Source of the DNA: Blastomussa wellsi
Lineage: Eukaryota; Cnidaria; Anthozoa; Scleractinia; Plerogyridae
Direction: 5' to 3'
Length of the DNA: 64,000 nt
Assembly: GCA_947652115.1 (NCBI GenBank)
Contig: OX393569.1
Location: 10,401,144-10,465,143, forward strand
The notes under the pieces were generated by a model, which saw nothing but the letters and a program-made list of their open reading frames with translations, did no database searches and had not been told where the DNA came from. The translations under genes were made by a program, and so were the position numbers. This document shows, one piece after another, positions 57,501-61,354 of this stretch (its first letter is position 1; each line of letters starts with the position of its first letter).

Positions 57501-57572
57501 GCTAATGGCATCTTTGGCAATACTAACAACATGGCTCACTTTGGATGCAATACACAAGTATTTGAAAAATCT
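12115..57572 (-). CDS. SBNO: Strawberry notch homologue (SBNO), partial gene, 18 exons found
   Basis: Strawberry notch proteins are nuclear DExD/H helicase-like transcription regulators, linked to Notch signalling in Drosophila. The recognised exons, from 5' to 3', are 57572-57492, 50420-50323, 43401-43244, 42044-41868, 40177-40064, 39390-39170, 36143-36012, 34880-34815, 34106-34037, 33837-33725, 32862-32791, 32692-32593, 30688-30614, 30195-30049, 29402-29308, 29042-28950, 14652-14509 and 12191-12115. All junctions are GT/AG and phases join without a break. They cover the end of the N-terminal helicase part, an acidic linker, the Helicase_C_4 domain and the downstream domain. The N-terminal ATPase exons and the last C-terminal exons were not found and may lie outside the window. 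Introns range from about 0.1 kb to 14.3 kb and house most mobile DNA here. SBNO1 versus SBNO2 cannot be decided. Confidence 0.88.
12192..14508 (-). other. SBNO intron between the last two exons found
   Basis: It contains a tRNA-like SINE near 13490-13630. The rest is AT-rich, with no gene or clear repeat that I recognise. Confidence 0.6.
13490..13630 (+). repeat. tRNA-derived SINE
   Basis: CTAGCTCAGCTGGTTAGAGC is a good A box and GATGGGTTCCATTGCAG a damaged B box. The 3' part does not continue as a tRNA acceptor stem, so this is a SINE head rather than a gene. Confidence 0.5.
14509..14652 (-). CDS. SBNO: SBNO exon 17 ([11 protein letters not shown]...VYRPNTG)
   Basis: It encodes [16 protein letters not shown], then [14 protein letters not shown] and DIKKKYKK, closely following the SBNO segment RNNKKTAILVKEV...VYRPNTG. 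The acceptor TTTACCAG and donor AAG|GTACTT are good. It lies 14.3 kb from the preceding exon. Confidence 0.85.
14653..18258. other. Intronic, no gene recognised
   Basis: This AT-rich stretch lies in the long SBNO intron. It holds a (CAAG/CAAT)-rich simple tract near 15645-15675 and a small palindrome at about 17779-17822 (CATAACACATG...CATGTGTTATG). It also has weak internal repeats near 17100-17290 (GCGTTGAATTTGC). Nothing coding is supported. Confidence 0.5.
18692..19212 (-). CDS. Unrecognised two-exon candidate (copy 1)
   Basis: Exon 19212-19079 has an acceptor-like TTTTCTAG before it and donor AAG|GTAAG. Exon 18901-18692 follows acceptor TTCTTCAG and ends at a stop. The phases agree: ...FRVLLLVQK joins [16 protein letters not shown]. 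The product is hydrophobic and matches nothing I know. It could be a real small host exon pair, an old element fragment, or chance. Confidence 0.25.
19451..20345 (-). pseudogene. CR1/jockey-like LINE reverse transcriptase fragment (copy 1)
   Basis: Minus-strand pieces in broken frames read in the correct RT order: [16 protein letters not shown]...YQSGFRP, then [19 protein letters not shown], then [20 protein letters not shown], then DTDDTNLTF (degenerate ADD box), then [18 protein letters not shown]. It is 5' truncated and frameshifted. The clade call rests on the KLFEK and INDLP motifs. Confidence 0.7.
20789..21080 (+). pseudogene. L1-like LINE ORF2 fragment cut by the duplication junction
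   Basis: It encodes [18 protein letters not shown] to SPTRENLDN, identical to the start of the LINE at 23611. It stops abruptly at 21080, where the second duplication copy begins. Confidence 0.7.
21514..22034 (-). CDS. Unrecognised two-exon candidate (copy 2)
   Basis: This is the identical second copy of the candidate at 18692-19212, offset by 2822 bp. Confidence 0.25.
22273..23167 (-). pseudogene. CR1/jockey-like LINE reverse transcriptase fragment (copy 2)
   Basis: It is the second, identical copy of the fragment at 19451-20345, with the same frame breaks. Confidence 0.7.
23611..26990 (+). mobile_element. L1/Tx1-like LINE, 5' truncated, frameshifted
   Basis: The RT domain includes [81 protein letters not shown] and the catalytic FADDMT. 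A C-terminal zinc-knuckle-like segment ([18 protein letters not shown]) is near 26290-26340. Frames change near 24210 and 25260 and again between 25933 and 26107, so no intact product is possible. The endonuclease domain is missing. The last ORF stops at 26634, and a 3' UTR of about 350 bp ends in AATAAATAAAAAAAA, an L1-style poly(A) tail. Confidence 0.85.
26991..28949. other. Intronic stretch with one SINE, otherwise unrecognised
   Basis: A tRNA-derived SINE occupies about 27121-27500. The remaining sequence to 28949 is AT-rich, with no coding exon or named repeat that I can support. Confidence 0.5.
27121..27500 (+). repeat. tRNA-derived SINE
   Basis: The A box region TTAGCTCAGTTGGTACATG and B box GGGTTCGAGCCCCAGACC lie about 45 bp apart. 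They are followed by about 280 bp of unrelated tail that ends near a CCCATTCATGG segment. No mature tRNA can be folded past the acceptor stem. Confidence 0.6.
28950..29042 (-). CDS. SBNO: SBNO exon 16 ([14 protein letters not shown]...[11 protein letters not shown])
   Basis: It encodes [18 protein letters not shown] then [10 protein letters not shown], matching the SBNO signature [11 protein letters not shown]...GPDDGFYLS. The acceptor is TTGATTAG and the donor CAA|GTGAGT. Confidence 0.88.
29164..29189 (-). ncRNA. Second hammerhead-ribozyme-like motif
   Basis: The minus strand reads CTGAGGA (a valid CUGANGA box), A, then a GGGC-UAA-GCCC hairpin, CAAAC in place of GAAAC, and AUU at the cleavage position. 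The architecture equals that at 11370-11397, and the two copies have decayed at different positions. It lies in the intron between SBNO exons 15 and 16. Confidence 0.45.
29308..29402 (-). CDS. SBNO: SBNO exon 15 ([17 protein letters not shown]...)
   Basis: It encodes [18 protein letters not shown] then [13 protein letters not shown]. It joins the upstream exon through a G|AT codon and continues the GILDLG motif of SBNO. The acceptor is GTTTTAG and the donor ACG|GTAAGC. Confidence 0.85.
30049..30195 (-). CDS. SBNO: SBNO exon 14 ([17 protein letters not shown]...)
   Basis: It encodes [36 protein letters not shown] and [11 protein letters not shown], very close to the SBNO segment KFLNRILGMEV.QN.LFQYF. 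The acceptor is TTTGTTAG and the donor G|GTAAGA. Confidence 0.9.
30557..30606. repeat. (ATT)n microsatellite
   Basis: About 12 ATT units lie in the intron between SBNO exons 13 and 14. Confidence 0.9.
30614..30688 (-). CDS. SBNO: SBNO exon 13 ([19 protein letters not shown]...)
   Basis: It encodes [18 protein letters not shown] then LTILDK. It corresponds to the SBNO stretch GLIGVGLI....SG.LTLDK. The acceptor is TTTTAACAG and the donor G|GTGAGG. Confidence 0.87.
30689..32592. other. SBNO intron with one SINE
   Basis: A tRNA-related SINE lies at 31855-32095. Nothing else is recognised in this intron. Confidence 0.6.
31855..32095 (+). repeat. tRNA-derived SINE
   Basis: GGGGCAGTGGTGAGAGCACT forms the A-box region and CTGGTTCGATTCCCGGACC the B box. 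A unique tail follows, with GGTTGAGTTTGTTATTGG and CAAGGGTTTTTCTAG. It ends before the TAGACTAAAACAG segment near 32095. Confidence 0.65.
32593..32692 (-). CDS. SBNO: SBNO exon 12 ([13 protein letters not shown]...PPPQDY)
   Basis: It encodes [18 protein letters not shown] then [15 protein letters not shown], matching SBNO NKYGRNALEIVMKSI...SPMV.PPPDY. The acceptor is GTTTTGCAG and the donor CAAG|GTGTTG. Confidence 0.92.
32791..32862 (-). CDS. SBNO: SBNO exon 11 ([24 protein letters not shown])
   Basis: It encodes [18 protein letters not shown] then YNFDNK, a near-invariant SBNO stretch. The acceptor is TTACAG and the donor AAG|GTACAT. Confidence 0.93.
33725..33837 (-). CDS. SBNO: SBNO exon 10 ([14 protein letters not shown]...)
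   Basis: It encodes [36 protein letters not shown] and L. It completes helicase motif VI begun in the previous exon (QQFG + RSHRSNQ). The acceptor is GGCCACAG and the donor TTTG|GTAAGT. Confidence 0.93.
34037..34106 (-). CDS. SBNO: SBNO exon 9 ([23 protein letters not shown])
   Basis: It encodes [18 protein letters not shown] then AIQQF, the conserved end of the SBNO helicase C domain. The acceptor is CGCTTCAG and the donor TTTG|GTAGGA. Confidence 0.93.
34815..34880 (-). CDS. SBNO: SBNO exon 8 ([22 protein letters not shown])
   Basis: It encodes [20 protein letters not shown] and AK, one of the most conserved SBNO motifs. The acceptor is CTTTTCAG and the donor AAG|GTATTA. The stretch to exon 7 (34881-36011) is AT-rich intron without recognised content. 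Confidence 0.94.
36012..36143 (-). CDS. SBNO: SBNO exon 7 ([18 protein letters not shown]...FMDGEK)
   Basis: It encodes [20 protein letters not shown], then [20 protein letters not shown] and EK. It matches SBNO VAEMTGRKGRVV...Y..R...DVP.E.LN..EK.RFMDG. The acceptor is ATCCATTAG and the donor AAG|GTATGT. The internal Met is not a start; the frame joins GAE from exon 6. Confidence 0.94.
36936..37105 (+). repeat. tRNA-derived SINE
   Basis: AGTAGCTCAGTTGGTAGAGC is an A box and AGGTCAAATCCCGTTGAAGC a mutated B box. The tail CAGGCTTCTTCTTTCCAATT is the same as in the minus-strand copies at 1-160 and 38915-38995. Confidence 0.6.
38915..38995 (-). repeat. SINE fragment
   Basis: The minus strand reads GGTCACAGGTTCGAATGCCA followed by AAGCTTCTTCATTCCAATTG. 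This is the B box and tail of the family at 36936-37105. Confidence 0.5.
39170..39390 (-). CDS. SBNO: SBNO exon 6 ([29 protein letters not shown]...)
   Basis: After a Ser/Pro/Thr-rich linker ([20 protein letters not shown]) it encodes [18 protein letters not shown], then [17 protein letters not shown], the SBNO LP.NTLDQLIDELGG motif. The acceptor that keeps frame is CTTTCAG at 39391, not the nearer CTTCCAG. The donor is GAG|GTGAGA. Confidence 0.9.
40064..40177 (-). CDS. SBNO: SBNO exon 5 ([18 protein letters not shown]...)
   Basis: It encodes [18 protein letters not shown] then [19 protein letters not shown]. It follows the acidic DDFNPF segment as in other SBNO proteins, where DPW often occurs. 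The acceptor is TTTTTTTAG and the donor G|GTAACC. Confidence 0.75.
40381..40949. mobile_element. piggyBac-like MITE with TTAA ends
   Basis: It starts TTAACCCATTGAC and ends with GTCAATGGGTTAA; TTAA at both ends fits piggyBac target preference. A relative interrupted by E2 lies at 43912-48489 in the opposite orientation. This copy preserves the uninterrupted sequence corresponding to the E2 insertion point (40457-40461). The following stretch to 41867 is unremarkable intron. Confidence 0.65.
41868..42044 (-). CDS. SBNO: SBNO exon 4 ([23 protein letters not shown]...[15 protein letters not shown])
   Basis: It encodes an acidic, Ser-rich linker: [18 protein letters not shown], then [18 protein letters not shown] and [20 protein letters not shown] proteins have such a linker ending DDFNPF. 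The acceptor is TTCATTCAG and the donor GAAG|GTTATA. Confidence 0.82.
42709..42863. mobile_element. Foldback MITE
   Basis: CTAGAAGATAGG at the left matches CCTATCTTCTAG at the right. Inner arms (AATGCCC...TCTAGAAAAGC and GCTTTTCTAGA...GGGCATT) also pair. It lies in the intron between SBNO exons 3 and 4. Confidence 0.65.
43244..43401 (-). CDS. SBNO: SBNO exon 3 ([26 protein letters not shown]...KKRR)
   Basis: It encodes [36 protein letters not shown] and [16 protein letters not shown], matching SBNO KGVLQ.LIEKHFPAPD...LFG and a basic, probably nuclear-localising, KKRR segment. The acceptor is TGTTCTAG. The donor G|GTCAGA is less typical but keeps the frame. Confidence 0.9.
43765..43911 (+). 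repeat. Inverted partner of the E2 right subterminal region
   Basis: CTTAGATGGATCCAATATAG through AGGGTTTGTAGTTATT is inverted at 48144-48265. The latter lies inside E2 between the membrane-protein gene and the right hairpin, but this copy lies outside E2, just left of the piggyBac-like MITE. It has a small insertion near 43850. It may be a relic of another E2-like element. Confidence 0.65.
44212..44216. repeat. Target-site duplication, left side of E2 (TAGCC)
   Basis: TAGCC at 44212-44216 recurs at 48419-48423. The paralogous MITE has a single TAACC at the corresponding place (minus strand, 40461-40457). Confidence 0.75.
44217..44330. repeat. E2 left terminal hairpin
   Basis: The outer stem is ACACGCATGGACGGTGAGGG and its complement before 44330. 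The inner stem is CCAGGAAACAAAAACC with GGTTTTTGTTTCCTGG, with a small asymmetric junction and a GGAGCCCTTCAGGACC loop. Confidence 0.8.
44579..45004 (+). CDS. Cys-rich ORF of E2 (up to 141 aa)
   Basis: The frame from [16 protein letters not shown] is open to 45004. A charged helical part ([33 protein letters not shown]) is followed by a Cys cluster ([17 protein letters not shown]) and CYW. The cluster is zinc-ribbon-like. Its place just inside the left hairpin parallels the Cys-rich ORF of E1. The start is uncertain and the function unknown. Confidence 0.5.
   Translation: MATGNKHIKNFQVNSKVDSKVNIATKQRQRFDLGWKKLHWELKRIPLELQQLILKKYIATAMKQREDHDWDDVLYELDKVPFCQKLGRITKTICCRKCGNCKRNSLCTTCFEMGKYHYIDPCYWLQETFIMYAREEATFLF
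46303..47445 (+). pseudogene. Broken E2 gene with in-frame stops, unknown product
   Basis: One frame reads coherent protein for most of its length but contains TAG at 46648-46650 and 47185-47187 and ends TGA at 47443. Recognisable segments are [58 protein letters not shown] and [17 protein letters not shown]. Upstream of about 46440 the correct frame is unclear. A structural (capsid-like) role would fit a virus-like element but no fold or motif shows it. Confidence 0.45.
47494..47754 (+). pseudogene. E2 membrane-anchored protein, 3' part
   Basis: The frame is open after TGA codons at 47467 and 47491. It encodes a polar, Ala/Lys/Gln-rich region ([19 protein letters not shown]) and then [20 protein letters not shown]-terminal hydrophobic helix of about 18 residues ends LFLALR. 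The TAA stop (47752-47754) overlaps the TAA of the opposite gene in a TTAA. Confidence 0.45.
47751..48139 (-). pseudogene. E2 multi-span membrane protein, frameshifted
   Basis: It starts [18 protein letters not shown]. After a basic stretch ([11 protein letters not shown]) comes a first membrane segment ([20 protein letters not shown]). Two frameshifts near 47945 and 47895 separate it from Gly-rich and then hydrophobic segments ([36 protein letters not shown]). It is transcribed inward from the right hairpin, as the coiled-coil/TM gene of E1 is from the E1 centre. Confidence 0.5.
48144..48265 (-). repeat. E2 right subterminal repeat, inverted copy of 43765-43911
   Basis: AATAACTACAAACCCTAAGC through TTGGATCCGTCTAAG is the reverse complement of 43765-43911, with about 10% differences and one indel. 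Confidence 0.65.
48305..48418. repeat. E2 right terminal hairpin
   Basis: This is a 114-bp imperfect palindrome, the inverted counterpart of 44217-44330, with the outer stem ACACATATGGACGGTGAGGG and the same AGGAAACAAAAACC inner stem. The asymmetric side is oriented as at the left end. Confidence 0.8.
48419..48423. repeat. Target-site duplication, right side of E2 (TAGCC)
   Basis: It is identical to 44212-44216 and directly abuts the terminal ATGTGTGT. Confidence 0.75.
48633..48817. mobile_element. Foldback MITE
   Basis: ATAGACGCTATGCATAAATG at the left returns as CATTTATGCATAGGGTCTAT at the right. The arms continue inward through AAAATTCTTTTGTAT and TAGCCT.ACTAACCTCG. The unpaired centre is about 40 bp and there is no ORF. 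Confidence 0.75.
48818..50322. other. SBNO intron, no feature recognised
   Basis: This is AT-rich sequence between the foldback and SBNO exon 2, with nothing coding or repetitive that I can support. Confidence 0.5.
50323..50420 (-). CDS. SBNO: SBNO exon 2 ([32 protein letters not shown])
   Basis: It encodes [18 protein letters not shown] and [14 protein letters not shown], an unmistakable SBNO signature. The acceptor is TCTTTCAG and the donor GCTAA|GTAAGT. Confidence 0.94.
50588..50621. repeat. (ATA)n microsatellite
   Basis: About 11 AAT/ATA units lie in the intron between SBNO exons 1 and 2. Confidence 0.9.
50686..52266. mobile_element. piggyBac-like element with TTAA ends (1.58 kb)
   Basis: Its ends are TTAACCCTTTGGCGCC and GGCGTCAATTGGTTAA. 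No transposase remains. An inverted, partly diverged relative is at 58737-60025 and a more distant one flanks the E1 region (180-497, 9827-10240). Near the left end CCTGTGCCGCCCGTAAC is repeated. Confidence 0.65.
52960..54960 (+). pseudogene. Decayed RTE-like LINE (endonuclease and RT remnants)
   Basis: Pieces in shifting frames follow LINE order: [18 protein letters not shown]...[11 protein letters not shown] (endonuclease N-terminus), [58 protein letters not shown] and [14 protein letters not shown] (mutated ADD box). The order and motifs resemble the intact ORF at 61352-64000. It is interrupted at 54470-54616 by another insertion and has several internal deletions. Confidence 0.7.
54470..54616. 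mobile_element. Short insertion (Penelope-like fragment) with 14-bp duplications
   Basis: TGATTTAACAATAT occurs at 54456-54469 and 54617-54630, bracketing 147 bp. The insert shares GCGTCGGTGGGAAGTATAAC with the 11.3-kb fragment and contains inverted arms (ATAATTTGGTTTTATCAACT and its complement). The long duplication fits retroposition. Confidence 0.65.
55737..55761. repeat. (ATT)n microsatellite
   Basis: A short run of ATT units ends in ATTTTTATTT. Confidence 0.8.
55904..56089 (+). pseudogene. Fragment of a repetitive-element ORF
   Basis: The frame encodes [20 protein letters not shown] and [14 protein letters not shown], then a stop. Short tails of this kind recur in animal repetitive ORFs in my experience, but I cannot name the family. 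The surrounding 56.1-57.4 kb is intron without recognised genes. Confidence 0.35.
57492..57572 (-). CDS. SBNO: SBNO exon 1 of those found ([27 protein letters not shown])
   Basis: It encodes [18 protein letters not shown] and AKDAISDGK, the SBNO stretch [14 protein letters not shown] that directly precedes [14 protein letters not shown]. The acceptor is TATTGCAG and the donor AAA|GTAGGT. Upstream exons with MWGQFW and the ATPase domain were not found up to 61.3 kb. Confidence 0.9.
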
Positions 57573-60500
57573 CTGCAATAAAACCCCATGAGAAAAAGCA
57601 TTGGATTAGATCACATCACTTGAATCACTTGTACAGTATCCACACTAAAATAATTTGTTAAATTAATTGCAATCTGTTAAGTCACATATAACAATAAACA
57701 AACATACTTATACCTATTTATACATAAAATAGCAAAAGCATTTCACAAAGGCCTTTGTACAACCCAGTGAACATCAAAAAAATCTCTGCCACAGTAGATC
57801 AGCTACAAGTACCTCACAGAATTACTTGTTATGCTAGGACTGAAAGATTAACTGGAGGGCTAAAAAAGGTTAACTTAAAAACACGATGGAACCTTGTTCC
57901 AATGAACCTCTGATAACAATGTTCCTGGTTTAACAAACAATATTCTCTGTCCCAGTAATAATTTTCGATCCAGAACACCGAGTTGTTCTACAAGGATGCC
58001 AGTTAGATTCTTGAAAGGAGCCACAATTCCACAAAAAATCCTGCCTGGGAAGCAGTTTCCCCACCGGGACCTGTGGCAGGAGTTTCCCTGTGTCGGATCC
58101 TATGCTTTTTCAAAGATGAGGTGGTACAAGTGAAAAAGGTTTTTTTGCAATCATTTTGTTTTTAAGATTTAACAATAACAGAAGAAAGGCTAACTTTGAA
58201 ATAATTTTGCGGGAGTGCGCATGACTCCGTGCAGGTAGCGTGGCTTTTCGGAGCTCTATAAGTTTCTTCAAATTTTCCTGCCATTAATTGCAAATGCTTT
58301 AGTTTCTACTGAAGAAAATTTGCTACATGAGTATAAAAACAAGGTCTAAAGCATGAAAACAAGAGATGTTGAGTGACTCTGCCTTGAACAAATTAGCTGA
58401 TATCCTCGATGATATCCAAGATGGATGTACTCTTAACTACCAAGAATGAAATACTAAGTTAACTAAATTAACTAAACTAGAGGCAGTGTGAGGCACTATT
58501 ATCAAAGATGTAGAAGACCTCCAGAGACGGGTTTACAAATCCAGGAGACGAAGGACGAGACTGACAACTTGGAAACCGCACGAAAAGAAACAACGTACTT
58601 AGTTACTTGGGGGATTCCAGAAGGCAGTGAATAGGATTCCACATTGATGAAAGAATTTATTGAAGTTGAATTAACTGTTTGGAAGTCACATGAATTTTGA
58701 GATGAATTGAAGTGAAGGGGGTGCACAGAAGCAGTCTTAACCTATTGACGCCTGAAGCTTTTAAGCGCGCACCCACCCCCAAGTACCTGGATCTTTTGCG
58801 GCATCCAATGCTTTAGTGCAAGTGGAAAAAATAAACCATATGCGCAGTAAATTCAGACAAATAATTAGTTTCTGAAGTAAACTTTTATTTAAGCTAGACA
58901 TGTTGAACGACTAATTTATAAATTAAAGAGCTCATCAACCATAATAAACTGATTTCACATCAAACTTGAAAACAGCAATAAAATTTTTTCCAGCTTTGCG
59001 CGTCATTTTATCAGCAAAAAAAAAAAAACGCCGAAACTTTGTACAAATCTTTAGAACAACTTGAAATACTTTGGTAAAAGGTAGGTTTTCATTCTGTACA
59101 GCTGCCAATGTCAATATTTCAATAGCACTGTAGTATTTTCTCTCGACAGTGAAGCAGTAATTTGAGATGATAAATTCCTTTACAAATCATGGTTGCGTGA
59201 AATAGCCCAATCTCCGCCAGAAAGCTGCAGAATTCCTTCCACTAATTGAAAACAGTCAACGCTTTCTACGCTTTCCTTTACATTAAATCTTAACAAAAAT
59301 GCTCCTTTGTATTTTCTGAAGCAATGAAACTAAAGCTTAAACAACTCTCAAGACTGCAAGCATCTAAATAAATACAACTTTTAAACACCAAAGATGGGGA
59401 GTCTTGATCAGATAAGCACGTGTGTAAATGTGCCAAATCTGTTTGCTCCAAAAAGCATAAAATTCCGAACTCAAGATTGAAATATGAAAGAAACTTGAGA
59501 TAAACACTGCTTCAAATTAAATTTCACTTATGAAGAAGTAGAGAAATGCACTCAAAATCATCAAATATCGCAAATTTCAAAGCCGTGCAATTCTTCATGC
59601 GTAGCTTATTCACATTTCACTCGGCTTCACACTAAAAGCGGAAAGTTCTAATTTTAGCTGACAGCTTTCGCAGTCAATTTATAACTCAATGGCTTTACCA
59701 ATCCTTCTAAAACTTCTATCCAAATTTAAAACAATATTGTACATTACCATTCTGTTTTCAAAAGTCTTGAGAAACCTCATGTGCATGATTTGAATTCAAA
59801 ACACATTTCTAAGCGCCATAACATGTCTTCACGGCTGTGGAAGACAAGATGGATCCTTCAGCAAGGTTTTAGCACTCTGTACTCCATATTTTTCTATTTA
59901 GAGCCACTTAAAAATTAATCTGTCTCTTCTTTTCATTTCAAGTGCCAAAGAAAGAATTTTCCGTGTTTAGAATGAAAAACATGGCCTTGGAAGTTTGTAG
60001 AAGCCTTCTTTCTAGGACCCCTAAAGGCAGGGGTTTCAATAGAAGCCAGCAACCGGCAAAATTCGCCGGCTACTTCCCGAATCATCGCCGCCTACTTTCC
60101 GATGTTAAATCCTCGAGTTTCTTGAGACATCTTACATCAAATTTATAATAAAAAGAAACCATTTTCTCGGCTTTGTCAGTCTCATGTTAGCATAATTACC
60201 TCCCAAAGATTTCGAACACTGATGAACACACACATACAGCTGTAGTCGGCCATGTTTGATAATACGGAGGAGAAAGACTGGTGCCCAATCTCGCCTCGAC
60301 CACATTCCTTCTTTATTTCTGGTTTTCCCTTGTGAAAAAAAGGCGATGGATGCGAACCAAAAATGTAAGGAAGCACCGGTATTTTATCATATTTTAGGAA
60401 AAAGTTATGACCGGAAACAGAAACATGTATATAAACTTAATAATTAGCATTGTTCTCCCATTCATAGGTTTGTCCGGTCCTCGCGCACACGAGTTCTAAG

Positions 60501-61335
60501 AAAATGTGAATATTATTGACTGAATCTATTGTCACATCATTTGTGCTTTCAGTTGCTTTAAAACTACAATGCATTTTGGAAAGATGTTCTGTTGAATTTT
60601 GTAGTTAATTTTCGTAAACACTTGCTCAAATAAATATTCTCAAATATAATTTGACTGAACCAGGACTACTTTGGCATGTAGTGAAATTGACATAAGGTTA
60701 ATTGTCTTGTTGGCTGATGCAAAGTGTGGCTGCAAGTGCAAATTTTACTCTGCGATAAGGCGTGATTTACATTAGCCGAGTTTACGGTGTTGAGCCACCA
60801 CAGATGTGTATAAATCTCTTTGGTGTGCTCAGTTACAAAGTCAAAACCCTAGAATTTTTAGTTTGGTTTGTAATATAAAATTGCCGGGCATTTAAGCAGA
60901 TCTAAGAACCATTAGAAGTATAGTCTGTGCATGCATGTGACTTGCGACACCTTTGTTTGTGTATATTTTATTGCTCAACAATAAGTATTGAGACCTGTAC
61001 GTGTGTACATGTCATAGGTGCAACCTCTAATGAGAGTGGGCAAACAAGTACATCATCTGCTGAGTCATTAGTCATTGGTAGAAATGAAAGTCCTCAACTG
61101 CTGGAAAATATATGCAACACTCAACAAGGCCTCAGTAAGTCTGACACTAAACAACACTCCAGAAGACTGCAAAGCCTTTACAGAGAAAGAGTTTAATGAC
61201 GTTTCCATAGTCCCTAGCAAATATACTTGCTTGCAGAAAAACTGCTTTAATCTAAGCTCCCAGGAAATGCAGCGAATTAAAAGCTGTGGAACTGGGAAGG
61301 ATTACTTTAATCATCAGTGGCTCCTTGATCCAAAT
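57573..61335. other. Upstream intron or flank, no exon recognised
   Basis: It holds the piggyBac-like relative at 58737-60025. Otherwise it is AT-rich sequence in which I searched by eye, without success, for further SBNO exons. Confidence 0.5.
58737..60025. mobile_element. piggyBac-like element copy, inverted relative to 50686-52266
   Basis: It begins TTAACCTATTGACGCCTGAA at 58737. The sequence then follows the reverse complement of 50900-52266, for example GAATGAAAAACATGGCCTTG at its right end. The right terminus appears truncated near the TCTAGGACCCC segment. Confidence 0.6.
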
Positions 61336-61354
61336 ATAGTTAGTTAGTTAGTTA
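61336..61354 (-). repeat. (CTAA)n tail of the RTE-like LINE
   Basis: On the minus strand the ORF's TAA stop is the first unit of a CTAACTAACTAACTA run. Microsatellite tails with almost no 3' UTR are typical of RTE-clade elements. Confidence 0.75.
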